NCBI RefSeq assembly: GCF_026343955.1
Contig: NZ_JAPKNI010000002.1
Location: forward strand, 1 to 64,000
Source: Kaistia defluvii
GTDB taxonomy: Bacteria; Pseudomonadota; Alphaproteobacteria; Rhizobiales; Kaistiaceae
Length of the DNA: 64,000 bases
Direction of reading: 5' to 3'
Under the pieces are notes generated by a model. That model was not told the origin of the DNA. It did not search any database and was given only the letters and a program-made list of their open reading frames with translations. Made by a program: the position numbers and the translations under genes. How positions within the stretch are numbered: the stretch's first letter is position 1; every line of letters begins with the position of its first letter. This document shows positions 11,599 to 19,515 of the stretch, in pieces.

Positions 11599-12581
11599 AC
11601 CAAGTCTCCCGCCTGTTCCGCGCCCGCGAGGCCGGCATTTTCGTCATGCTCGTGCTGTTCGTGGCTGTGGTCAGCCTGATCCAGCCGCGCTTCTTTTCAA
11701 CCGAGACGCTGCGCATCGTGCTGCTCGCCGTGCCGCTGATCCTGGTCGCGGCGATGGGCCAGATGATGGTGCTGGTCGCCCGCCACGTCGACCTGTCGAT
11801 CGGCTCGATCCTCGGCTTCTCGGCCATCGCCGCCGGCATGGTGTTTCGCGATCACCCCGAACTGCCGCTGTTCGTCGGCTTTGCCGTCGGCGTGCTGTCG
11901 GGGGCGGCGCTCGGCTTCGTCAACGGCCTGGTCGTGACGGTATTCAAGCTGCCCTCGATCATCGTCACGCTCGGCACGCTCAGCCTCTATCGCGGCCTGC
12001 TGTTCATCCTGTCGGGCTCGAAGCAGATCGACCCGAACGACATTCCCGAGCCGCTGATCCGCATGGCGCAGACCTCGCCGATCGACATTCCGTGGATCGT
12101 GATCATCGCCTTTGGCGTCGCCTTCGCCACTTGGCTCTTCCTGACCTACAGCCAGATCGGCCGCCAGATCTACGCGATCGGCTCCAATCCGGTGGCAGCG
12201 CCCCTGCGCGGCATCCGCGTCATGCCGGTGACCATCCTCGTCTTCACGCTCTCGGGCGCGCTGGCGGGCCTCGCCGGCCTGATCTACGCGGCGCGCTTCG
12301 GCTATGTGAACCCGGGCATCACCGGCGTCGGCTTCGAATTCACCGTCATCGCGGCGGTGGTCATCGGCGGCGTCTCGATCAATGGCGGCGTCGGGTCGGT
12401 CGCCGGCACCGTGCTCGGCGTCCTGCTGCTCGGTTCGGTGCAGGTGGCGCTGCCGATCCTCGGCGTCTCCGGCTTCTGGCAGAACGCCATCTATGGAGGC
12501 ATCATCCTGATCGCCCTCGTCATCGACCGCACCGTCCGCCAGGGCGGCCTGCGCGGCCTGCTTGCCCGAGGTGGCGCATGA
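11595..12581 (+). CDS. Sugar ABC transporter permease
   Basis: A BPD_transp_2 permease of 328 residues with about 9-10 membrane segments. It carries the RHVDLSIGSILG loop typical of ribose/rhamnose/AI-2 permeases and a conserved NGGVGSVAGTVLG segment. It overlaps the ATPase by 4 bases and the next permease by 4 bases. Confidence 0.9.
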
Positions 12582-13597
12582 ACTCGATCGAGAAATCGCC
12601 GATTCCCGCCACCCCGCCCCGCGTGATCGTTCGCGAGGCTGCGGCCCCCCGCCCGCGCTGGCAGGTCTGGCTGATCCGGCCGGAAGTGGTGACGCTGCTG
12701 CTGCTGGTGATCGCGGCCATCGTCGCGACCCGGCTGTCGCCCTTCTTTGCCGATCTCGGCTTCATCCTGGAAAGCTCGACCTATTACATCGAGTTCGCGA
12801 TCGTGGCGCTGGTCCTGACCATCGTCATCATCTCCGGCGAGATCGACCTGTCGCCCGCCGCGCAGATGGCGCTGTCCGCCTGCCTGTTCGGCACCGCCTT
12901 CAAGGCCGGCGCGCCGATCCCGGTCGCGATGGGCGTCAGCCTGCTGTCCGGCCTGGTCATGGGCGCCTTCAACGGCGTGCTTGTCACGGTGCTGCGGCTG
13001 CCCTCGATCATCGTCACCATCGGCACGTTGATTCTCTACCGCGGCCTGGCGCAGGTGCTGGCCGGCGACAAGTCGATCAGCGGCTTTCCGTCGTGGTTCG
13101 TCGGCATCGACTACCGCATGGTGGGCATCGTGCCGGTGCCGGTGCTGATTTTCATCGCCGCGTCGATCCTGCTCGGCCTGTTCCTCGGCATCACCATCTA
13201 TGGCCGCCAGATCTACCAGATCGGCACCAGCGAGATCGCCGCCATCCATGCCGGCATCCGGGTCCGCCGCATCAAGATGGGCCTGTTCATCGCCTCGGGG
13301 CTGGTGAGTTCGATCGCAGGCCTGATGGTCGCCTCGCGCCTCGGCTCTGTCCGCTACGACCTCGCCACCGGTGGCGAACTGACCATGGTGCTGATCGTCA
13401 TGCTGGGCGGCACCTACATCTTCGGCGGTCGCGGCTCGATCCTGGGAACGTTCCTGGCTGCCTGGCTGCTGGTCATCATCGCCACCGGCATGACCGTCGC
13501 CAACATTGCCATCAATGCGCAGCTCACCGTCATGGGCCTGCTGCTCATCGTCTCCATCATCGCCACCAACGCGATCTATGCCCGTAGCCAGCGCTGA
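12578..13597 (+). CDS. Sugar ABC transporter permease
   Basis: The second permease, 339 residues. After a soluble N-terminal tail of about 30 residues rich in Pro and Arg, it has the membrane core with the matching loop GEIDLSPAAQMA and the TYIFGGRGSILGT segment. The true start is the ATG at 12578 (MNSIEK), coupled to the previous stop; an open frame reaching further upstream is the shadow of the first permease gene. Confidence 0.9.
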   Translation: MNSIEKSPIPATPPRVIVREAAAPRPRWQVWLIRPEVVTLLLLVIAAIVATRLSPFFADLGFILESSTYYIEFAIVALVLTIVIISGEIDLSPAAQMALSACLFGTAFKAGAPIPVAMGVSLLSGLVMGAFNGVLVTVLRLPSIIVTIGTLILYRGLAQVLAGDKSISGFPSWFVGIDYRMVGIVPVPVLIFIAASILLGLFLGITIYGRQIYQIGTSEIAAIHAGIRVRRIKMGLFIASGLVSSIAGLMVASRLGSVRYDLATGGELTMVLIVMLGGTYIFGGRGSILGTFLAAWLLVIIATGMTVANIAINAQLTVMGLLLIVSIIATNAIYARSQR

Positions 13598-13636
13598 CGG
13601 GAAGCTAAACACAGCACGAACAGGGAGGAACTGAAA

Positions 13637-14638
13637 ATGCTGAGAAGGAACCTGATGCTCGCCGTCGCACTCGGTGCGACGCTTCTCTCCGGCGCGGCCT
13701 ATGCCGGCGACCCGGTCTCGATCGTCTACATCCCGAAGAACACGGGCAACCCGTACTTCGATTCGATCATCAAGGGCTTCGAGGACGGCTGCAAGACGCT
13801 CGGTTGCGAGTTCACCACCGTCGCTCCGGCCTCGGCCGAGGCCACCTCGCAGATCCCGTTCGTCACCGCGCAGATCCAGCGCGGCGTCAACGTCGTCGCC
13901 ATCTCGCCCAACAGCCCGGATGCGCTGAACCAGGTGTTCGACCGCGCCCGCGCCAAGGGCACGATCATCCTGTCGGTCAATTCCGACATGCCGGGCAACG
14001 AGACGCACCGCGACGCCGCCATCCTGCCGGTCGATTTCACCAAGACCGGCCCGTCGCAGGTCGAACTGCTCGGCAAGCAGATCGGCTATGAGGGCGAGAT
14101 CGCCATCCTCTCGGCCACCACCGACGCGCCCGACCAGAATGTCTGGATCGCAGCGATGAAGGATACGCTCGAGAAGGATCCGAAATATGCCAAGATGAAG
14201 CTGGTCACCATCGCTTACGGCGATGACGATCCGCAGAAGTCGACCACCGAGACCGAGGCCCTGCTCGCCAACTACCCGAACCTGAAGGGCATCATCTCGC
14301 CCACGACGGTCGGCGTTGCCGCCGCCGCCCAGGTCGTCGAGACGGCCAAGAAGGCCGACAAGGTCAAGGTCGTCGGCCTCGGCACGCCCAACCAGATGCG
14401 CCGCTTCATCGAGAACGGCACGGTCGAGGCGTTCCAGCTCTGGAGCCCCTACAATCAGGGGCTGCTCGCCGCCAACTTCGCCGTCGGCGTCAAGAACGGC
14501 ACGATCAAGAACGAGGCAGGCACCGTCTTCGAAGTGCCGGGCCTCGGCAAGGTGACGGTCGAGAAGGACAGCGTGATCAAGACGCAGGCCGATCTCACCA
14601 CCTTCGACAAGACCAATATCGCCGACTTCAACTTCTGA
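13637..14638 (+). CDS. Sugar ABC transporter substrate-binding protein, rhamnose/AI-2 type
   Basis: A periplasmic binding protein of 333 residues (Peripla_BP_4). The signal peptide is MLRRNLMLAVALGATLLSGA, cut after AYA. The mature part resembles the LsrB/RhaS family through several blocks: VYIPKNTGNPYFD, the SPNSPDAL segment, TTDAPDQNVWI, PNLKGIISPTTVG, LGTPNQMRRFIENGTV, and VPGLGKVTV near the end. Placing the binding protein last in the transport operon is common in this family. A 6-deoxyhexose such as L-rhamnose or L-fucose, or another aldose, is the likely ligand; AI-2 is less likely because no lsr-type kinase or processing genes are nearby. Confidence 0.87.
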   Translation: MLRRNLMLAVALGATLLSGAAYAGDPVSIVYIPKNTGNPYFDSIIKGFEDGCKTLGCEFTTVAPASAEATSQIPFVTAQIQRGVNVVAISPNSPDALNQVFDRARAKGTIILSVNSDMPGNETHRDAAILPVDFTKTGPSQVELLGKQIGYEGEIAILSATTDAPDQNVWIAAMKDTLEKDPKYAKMKLVTIAYGDDDPQKSTTETEALLANYPNLKGIISPTTVGVAAAAQVVETAKKADKVKVVGLGTPNQMRRFIENGTVEAFQLWSPYNQGLLAANFAVGVKNGTIKNEAGTVFEVPGLGKVTVEKDSVIKTQADLTTFDKTNIADFNF

Positions 14639-14655
14639 TCCGTCGGTTCCGTTCG

Positions 14656-14689
14656 ATGCCCGCGACGTGCTTCGGCCCGTCGCGGGCAT
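14656..14689 (+). terminator. Hairpin after the binding-protein gene
   Basis: A perfect 12-bp GC-rich inverted repeat (14656-14667 with 14678-14689) and a 10-base loop, just after the stop at 14638. The following bases are only weakly T-rich, so it may be a partial terminator or a 3' stabiliser that sets binding-protein mRNA above the downstream SDR. Confidence 0.5.
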
Positions 14690-14756
14690 TGTCATATCCA
14701 CCTCTTCGCACCGGCGGCGAGCCCCTCGAGGCCCCGCCGTCGCAACGGAAGCCATC

Positions 14757-15506
14757 ATGAACCACTATGATTTCAAGGACCGCGTCGCCATCGTCACCGG
14801 CGGCGGCCAGGGCATCGGCCGGACCGTCGCCGAGCGCATCCTCGCCTCGGGCGGCAAGGTCTCGATCTGGGACCGCGATTCCGCGCTGCTCGAGAAGACG
14901 ATTGCCGAGATCGGCAGCGCGAATGTCGAGGGCCGCGCCGTCGACATCGGCGATCTGGCTTCGGTCGAGTCGGCGACGGCGGCGGTGATCGGCCATTTCG
15001 GCCAGATCGACATCCTGATCAACAATGCCGCCATCGTCGGCCCGAACGCCCCGACCTGGGAATATCCGCCGCAGGCTTTCAGCGACGTCGTCCATATCGG
15101 CCTGACCGGCACCTTCCATTGCTGCCGCGCCGTCGTCCCGCACATGATCGCGCGCAATTACGGCCGCATCGTCAATGTGAGCTCGGTCGCCGGCAAGGAA
15201 GGCAACCCGAACGCGGTCGCCTATTCCTCGACCAAGGCGGGCGTGCTGGCGCTGACGAAATCGCTCGGCAAGGAACTGGCGACGCAGAACATCTCGGTCA
15301 ACGCCGTGACGCCGGCCGTGGCCAAGACGACCATGGCGCTGAGCCAGGCGCCGGAATTCCTCGCCTATATCCTGGCGAAGATCCCGCGCGGCAGAATGCT
15401 GGAGCTTTCGGAAGCCGCCTCGATGATCTGCTTCCTGTCGTCGGAGGAAAACTCCTTCACCACCGGCGCCACCTTCGACCTCTCGGGCGGCCGCGCCACC
15501 TATTGA
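14757..15506 (+). CDS. SDR family dehydrogenase of the sugar operon
   Basis: A classical SDR of 249 residues: TGGGQGIG at 14-21, NNAA at 89-92, catalytic Ser143, Tyr156 and Lys160. In lactonase-type deoxysugar pathways two oxidations are usual: aldose to lactone, and 2-keto-3-deoxy acid to a diketo acid. This enzyme could do either; with the aldo/keto reductase at 17151 covering the first, the second is favoured. The start ATG 14757 is 118 bp after the binding-protein gene and behind a hairpin. Its stop overlaps the convergent HxlR stop: CTATTGA at 15500-15506 encodes both. Confidence 0.85.
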   Translation: MNHYDFKDRVAIVTGGGQGIGRTVAERILASGGKVSIWDRDSALLEKTIAEIGSANVEGRAVDIGDLASVESATAAVIGHFGQIDILINNAAIVGPNAPTWEYPPQAFSDVVHIGLTGTFHCCRAVVPHMIARNYGRIVNVSSVAGKEGNPNAVAYSSTKAGVLALTKSLGKELATQNISVNAVTPAVAKTTMALSQAPEFLAYILAKIPRGRMLELSEAASMICFLSSEENSFTTGATFDLSGGRATY

Positions 15507-15919
15507 GGCGATGGCTCCGCGACAGTCCCGGCGTCGGCCAGCCTTTCGCGGGCCGCCGCCCAGACGAGGATCGCATCGAGCGCCGGACAAAGCGCCTGGC
15601 CCCATTCGGTCAGGCGATACTCCACCTTGGGCGGCACCTGATGGTGGACGATGCGGCGAACCACGCCGTCGCTCTCCAGTTGCCGCAGCTGCTGGATGAG
15701 CATCTTCTGCGAGATGCCCGGCATGGCCCGCTCCAGCTCGGAGAAGCGGTGTTCCCTTCCGTCGAACAGATGGAACAGGATGAGCAGCTTCCAGCGCCCC
15801 TCCAGAATACCGAGCGTCGCCGCGACATCGGACGCCGCGGTCTGCGGCGTGTAGGGCGCGCCGCTGGCATCGACCTTACTTTTTGGTTCGTACCTTACTT
15901 TTTCGTCGGTTCTTGTCAT
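15500..15919 (-). CDS. HxlR family winged-helix transcriptional regulator
   Basis: A 139-residue DNA-binding regulator. The HxlR core starts near residue 31: LGILEGRWKLLILFHLFDG, RFSELERAMPGISQKMLIQQLRQLESDGVV, and the wing VPPKVEYRLTEWG. The cysteine often found just before the first helix (CPV) is absent, so thiol-based sensing through that residue is unlikely. It is divergent from an NTF2-like gene and SDR (start at 15967, 47 bp away), which are its probable targets. The 5' end of its own coding region contains two copies of ACCTTACTTTTT. Confidence 0.85.
   Translation of the reverse strand: MTRTDEKVRYEPKSKVDASGAPYTPQTAASDVAATLGILEGRWKLLILFHLFDGREHRFSELERAMPGISQKMLIQQLRQLESDGVVRRIVHHQVPPKVEYRLTEWGQALCPALDAILVWAAARERLADAGTVAEPSPQ
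15873..15903. repeat. Tandem 12-base direct repeat in the HxlR 5' region
   Basis: ACCTTACTTTTT occurs at 15873-15884 and again at 15892-15903, a 19-base period (nearly two helical turns). It encodes KVRYEPKSKV in HxlR, so it could be coding repetition, but its position beside the divergent promoter makes a regulator-binding role possible. Confidence 0.4.
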
Positions 15920-15966
15920 TTTTGCAGCCTACTCGCATGTCTTGGCTTCATGCAACGGAGTGAGCC

Positions 15967-16293
15967 ATGACCGACAAACTTCCCCATCCTGTCACCGCCT
16001 ATTATTCGACCGCCGCCGCCCATGATTTCGAAGCGCTCGCCCATGGCTTCGCCGTTGACGGCGTGGTGCGCGACGAGGGCGCGGTCCGGACCGGACGCGC
16101 CGCCATCGCGACCTGGGCGGCCAACGCCTATGCGCAATACAAGCACGAAACCGAGGTGCTGGGGGCCCGCGAACAGGATGGCGTTCATGTCGTCTCGGTC
16201 CGGGTCCGTGGCGAGTTCCCGGGTTCGCCGGTGCAGCTGACGCAGCGCTTCGCCCTCGCGGGCGATGAGATCCGCTCGCTGGAAATCGGCTGA
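15967..16293 (+). CDS. NTF2-like (SnoaL-type) domain protein
   Basis: A small single-domain protein of 108 residues with the cone-shaped NTF2-like pattern: an N-terminal helix (VTAYYSTAAAHDFEALAHGF), an acidic strand (DGVVRDEGAVRTGRAAI) and paired C-terminal strands ending in RFALAGDEIRSLEIG. Members bind or isomerise small molecules, or act as partners of oxidoreductases. Its stop overlaps the start of the SDR gene (TGATG), so the two are co-translated. Confidence 0.75.
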   Translation: MTDKLPHPVTAYYSTAAAHDFEALAHGFAVDGVVRDEGAVRTGRAAIATWAANAYAQYKHETEVLGAREQDGVHVVSVRVRGEFPGSPVQLTQRFALAGDEIRSLEIG

Positions 16294-17069
16294 TGGGGTC
16301 CGATTTTCACAGCAAGCGTGTCCTCGTCACCGGCGCCAGTCGCGGCATCGGCCGTGCGACGGCGCTCAAGTTTCGGGAAGGCGGCGCGACCGTGCTTGGC
16401 GTGGCGCGGACCGCCCCGGAAAGTGCCGACGACCGATTGATCTCGATCGCGGCCGACGTCGCCACGATCGAGGGCTGTGCCAGCGTCGCCGGGGCCGTGC
16501 TCTCGCGGCTGGGTGGCGTTGACATTGTCGTTCACGCGCTGGGCGGTTCGCACGCACCGGGCGGAGGCTTCGCCGCCCTGGACGAAGGCGAGTGGGCCAG
16601 GGAGATGAACCTCAACTTCTTTTCCGCCGTTCGCCTCGACCGCGCGCTGCTGCCTTCGATGCTGGAGCAGGGCTCCGGCGTGATCGTGCATGTGACGTCG
16701 ATCCAGGCGCAATCGCCGGTGTTCGAATCGACGCTTGGATATGCCGCCGCCAAGGCCGCGCTGGCCAATTACAGCAAGGGCCTGTCCAAGGAGGTCAGCC
16801 CCAGGGGCGTTCGCGTCGTGCGGGTTTCGCCGGGCTGGACGGAAACCGAGTCGTCGGTGGCGCTGGTCGAGCGGCTTGCGGACAAGGCCGGGTCGGACTT
16901 TGACACCGCGCGCGCCGAGCTGATGAAGGCGATCGGCGGCATCCCGATCGGCCGACCCAACACGCCGACGGAAGTCGCCGAGCTGATCGCCTTTCTGGCC
17001 TCCGACCGCGCGGCGTCGATCACCGGGGCCGAATTCCGCATCGATGGCGGTTCGCTCCCCGTCGTCTAG
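16293..17069 (+). CDS. SDR family oxidoreductase
   Basis: An SDR of 258 residues with TGASRGIG at 13-20 and catalytic Ser136, Tyr150 and Lys154 (YAAAK). The usual NNAG motif is replaced by HALGGSHAPGG, a form seen in some SDRs of unknown substrate. It begins inside the stop of the NTF2-like gene and is probably controlled by the divergent HxlR regulator, so it may belong to a stress or xenobiotic response and not to the sugar pathway around it. Confidence 0.82.
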   Translation: MGSDFHSKRVLVTGASRGIGRATALKFREGGATVLGVARTAPESADDRLISIAADVATIEGCASVAGAVLSRLGGVDIVVHALGGSHAPGGGFAALDEGEWAREMNLNFFSAVRLDRALLPSMLEQGSGVIVHVTSIQAQSPVFESTLGYAAAKAALANYSKGLSKEVSPRGVRVVRVSPGWTETESSVALVERLADKAGSDFDTARAELMKAIGGIPIGRPNTPTEVAELIAFLASDRAASITGAEFRIDGGSLPVV

Positions 17070-17105
17070 GCGGTCGGGAAGCCCGGCGGGCGTTGCATCT
17101 TTCTG

Positions 17106-17131
17106 CCCCTCTCCCGTGGACGGGAGAGGGG
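17106..17131. repeat. REP-like palindrome (CCCCTCTCCCG arms)
   Basis: A near-perfect inverted repeat (17106-17117 with 17120-17131) between two convergent genes. Its arm sequence is shared with the longer palindrome at 26084-26128. Such CCCTCTCCCGC...GCGGGAGAGGG elements are common dispersed repeats in Hyphomicrobiales. It may also act as a terminator. Confidence 0.6.
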
Positions 17132-17150
17132 GAATGCCGAGTCCCGAACC

Positions 17151-18176
17151 CTACGGCGTCGGCGCGTCGGCGCGGATCAGGCCTTCGTGCTTCAGCTCGG
17201 CCCAGAGATCGCCAGGGATATCGAGCCGGACATAGTCGAGATTGGTCGTTACCTGTTCCGGCTTGAACGCGCCGGGGATGACGGAAGTGACGGCCGGATG
17301 GTGCAGCGGGAACTGCAGCGCCGCGGCCGGCAGCGGCACGTTGTGGCGCTGGCAGACCTCGGCGATGCGGCGCGCCTTTTCCAGGATGTCCGGCGTCGGC
17401 TCGAAATAGTTGTACTTCGCGCCCGGCACCGGGCCCGTGGCATAGAGGCCGGACGAGAACACGCCGCCGATGATGATGCCGACTTTCCGCTCGACGCAGA
17501 GCGGCAGTTCCGTCGTCAACGTCTCCTGTTCGCCCAGCGTGTAGCGCAGCGCCAGCAGGAAGAAATCCATGTCGAACAGTTCGAGGAAGCGCGGGATCAG
17601 GCCGAGTTCGTTGATGCCGGCGCCGATGGCGCGGATGCGGCCGGCCGCCTTCAGATCGGCGAGCGCGCGAAAACCGCCATTGGCGAGCTGGGCGAAGCCC
17701 GCCTGCACCATGGGTTCCGAGCCGCGGTGCCACCAGTCGAGATCATGGATCACCAGCGTGTCGATGCGGTTCATGCCGAGGCGCTGGAGGCTGTCTTCAT
17801 AGGCGCGCATGACGCCATCATAGCTGTAGTCGAAATAGTGATCGAAATGCAGGCCGCCGGACCAGAAGCCGGTATCGAACTGGTCCGGTTTCTGGATCGG
17901 CGCGCGCAGGATGCGGCCGACCTTGGTCGAGAGGATCAGCTCGTTGCGGTCCTGCTTGTAGAGGAAACGGCCGACGCGGTGCTCGCTCTGGCCCCGGCCA
18001 TACCAGGGGGCGGTGTCGTAATAGCGCACGCCGGCGTCCCAGGCAGACTTCAGCGTCGCCTCCGCGTCACTGTCGGACACCTTGGTGAACAACTCGCCCA
18101 GCGGTGCCGCGCCGAAGCCGATCTGTGGCAGCATCACATCGGTGCGGCCGAGTTGCCGACGTTTGAATGGATCCAT
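17151..18176 (-). CDS. Aldo/keto reductase (D-threo-aldose/L-fucose dehydrogenase-like)
   Basis: A TIM-barrel NAD(P) oxidoreductase of 341 residues. The catalytic tetrad is visible: Asp54, Tyr59, Lys85 and His144. N-terminal KRRQLGRTDVMLPQIGFGAAPLG-type sequence and overall layout resemble the group containing D-threo-aldose 1-dehydrogenase (L-fucose dehydrogenase) and pyridoxal 4-dehydrogenase. The start at 18176 follows a strong ribosome site (AGGGAGAGGAAAC just upstream); the frame is open to 18344 but that would cross the promoter. The shared operator at 18298-18313 links it to the lactonase/importer operon, where it could supply the aldose-to-lactone step. Function is inferred. Confidence 0.82.
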   Translation of the reverse strand: MDPFKRRQLGRTDVMLPQIGFGAAPLGELFTKVSDSDAEATLKSAWDAGVRYYDTAPWYGRGQSEHRVGRFLYKQDRNELILSTKVGRILRAPIQKPDQFDTGFWSGGLHFDHYFDYSYDGVMRAYEDSLQRLGMNRIDTLVIHDLDWWHRGSEPMVQAGFAQLANGGFRALADLKAAGRIRAIGAGINELGLIPRFLELFDMDFFLLALRYTLGEQETLTTELPLCVERKVGIIIGGVFSSGLYATGPVPGAKYNYFEPTPDILEKARRIAEVCQRHNVPLPAAALQFPLHHPAVTSVIPGAFKPEQVTTNLDYVRLDIPGDLWAELKHEGLIRADAPTP

Positions 18177-18281
18177 GTTTCCTCTCCCTTTCGCGACCTC
18201 GCCCAGGGACGCCGGCACTTTTACGGCGGTATCGGTCGGTCCGCAGGCATGCGTCTTCCGCCCCTGTTGGCGAGTTGATCC

Positions 18282-18310
18282 ATAGAATGGCAGGACGATG
18301 TAAACGTCAA
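18282..18310 (-). promoter_or_regulatory. Possible sigma70-type promoter of the reductase gene
   Basis: Reading the minus strand, TTGACG (-35, at 18305-18310) is followed after 17 bases by TTCTAT (-10, at 18282-18287). The -35 lies inside the operator, so a bound repressor would block RNA polymerase. The -10 match is modest. Confidence 0.35.
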
Positions 18311-18313
18311 CAC
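18298..18313 (-). promoter_or_regulatory. Putative LacI-family operator of the reductase gene
   Basis: On the minus strand this reads GTGTTGACGTTTACAT, identical over 16 bases to 9076-9091 and similarly placed (about 122 bases before the ATG). The chance of this exact match in the same orientation and spacing is small. Confidence 0.65.
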
Positions 18314-18467
18314 AACTCTCCGGCAAGGTTTGGAAGTCCATCAATTCACATCAGAATGTGCGATAATCCTTGCTTGTGCATAGGCTCAATGGCAGCCTGC
18401 ACGAATGAGGAAACGCGCATGCGATTGCCGGTCCATGCCCCTGATCCGCCAGAAGACAGGCTAGGGA

Positions 18468-18481
18468 TGTAAACGTTATGT
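18468..18481 (+). promoter_or_regulatory. Putative LacI autoregulatory site overlapping the start codon
   Basis: TGTAAACGT, the same half-site as in the two operators, runs directly into the LacI ATG at 18478. The right half is degenerate, so binding may be weaker. The position would let the repressor block its own transcription or translation start. Confidence 0.45.
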
Positions 18482-19515
18482 CAGGGAAGTTGCCGGGCGG
18501 CCGGCGTCAGCCGACCATTCACGAAGTGGCGGCCACGGCGGGCGTCTCGATTGGAACCGTGTCGCGTGTCGCCAGCGAAAGCCCGCGCGTCGCGCCGGAA
18601 ACGCGGGCCCGCGTGCTGGCGGCGATGGCCGAGCTCGGCTACCAGCCGAATGCGGCGGCGCGCGCCATGCGCACCAACCAGACCATGACGATCGGCTTCC
18701 TGATCCCGGACATGACCAACCAGGTCTTCGCCCGCGTCGCGCAGGGCGCGGAGACCGTGCTGGCACCGGAGGGCTATATGCTGTTCGCCTTCTCGTCGAA
18801 CCGCTCGCCGGCGCGCGAGATCGAATTCCTGCAGGCGGCCCGGCAGCGCCAGATGGACGGGCTGATCGTGACGCTCTCGGACGAGACGGCCACGGGCACG
18901 ATCGAGGAAATCGCCCGCATGGGTGTGCCGGTCGTGGTGCTGGACCGCGAGATCCCGGTCGAGGCCGACGTCGTCTATAGCGAGCACATGCAGCCGATCG
19001 AGACCGTGGTCGAGCAGTTGCTGCAACTCGGCCACCGGCGCATCGGCCTGATCACCGCCTCGCACAATATCCGGCCCGGGCGCGACCGCGTTGTCGGCTT
19101 CAAGCGGGCGTTGGAAAAGGCCGGCGTGCCGATCGACGACTGGCTGATCCGCGCGCGGACCCAGAGCGCCGAACGCGGCATGGCGGAGACGCACGACCTG
19201 CTGACCGGACCCAATCCGCCGACCGCCATCCTCGCTGCCGGCAGCGACATCTTCTATGGCGCGCTCAAGGCGGTGCGGCTGCTCGGCCTGTCGATCCCGG
19301 ACGATATCTCCTTCGTCGGGGCCGACGATGCGCTGCTGGGCGAACTGGTCTACCCCCCGATCACCGTGATCGATCGCGACATGGTCGAGGTCGGGCGTCA
19401 GGCGGCCGGGCTGCTTCTTGACCGCCTGAAGGGGCTTGATGGCCCGCCGCGCCGCATCATGCTCGGCAGCGACGTGCTGCTGCGTGGTTCGATCGCCGCG
19501 CCCAAGCGCCGCTAG
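18478..19515 (+). CDS. LacI family transcriptional regulator
   Basis: A 345-residue repressor. The helix-turn-helix (PTIHEVAATAGVSIGTVSRV) is at about 12-31, followed by the hinge YQPNAAARAM and a periplasmic-binding-protein-like effector domain (IGFLIPDMTN, VVVLDRE, ILAAGSDIFYGALKA, PPITVIDRDMVEVG). It is divergent from the aldo/keto reductase, and the same half-site is found at three places, so it probably controls itself, the reductase and the importer operon, with a sugar or lactone/acid as effector. The stop overlaps that of the convergent dehydrogenase by 4 bases. Confidence 0.9.
   Translation: MSGKLPGGRRQPTIHEVAATAGVSIGTVSRVASESPRVAPETRARVLAAMAELGYQPNAAARAMRTNQTMTIGFLIPDMTNQVFARVAQGAETVLAPEGYMLFAFSSNRSPAREIEFLQAARQRQMDGLIVTLSDETATGTIEEIARMGVPVVVLDREIPVEADVVYSEHMQPIETVVEQLLQLGHRRIGLITASHNIRPGRDRVVGFKRALEKAGVPIDDWLIRARTQSAERGMAETHDLLTGPNPPTAILAAGSDIFYGALKAVRLLGLSIPDDISFVGADDALLGELVYPPITVIDRDMVEVGRQAAGLLLDRLKGLDGPPRRIMLGSDVLLRGSIAAPKRR

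Larger units (their letters stand above)
18177..18477. promoter_or_regulatory. Divergent control region of the reductase and LacI genes
   Basis: 301 bases holding the promoter and operator of the reductase (18282-18313) and, at the right edge, the half-palindrome overlapping the LacI start codon. No gene is seen. Confidence 0.6.

Noticed and set aside
12491-14758. 755-codon minus-strand frame opposite the permease and sugar-binding-protein genes
   Set aside because: Low-complexity Asp/Arg/His-rich translation, no motif, antisense to clear transporter genes.
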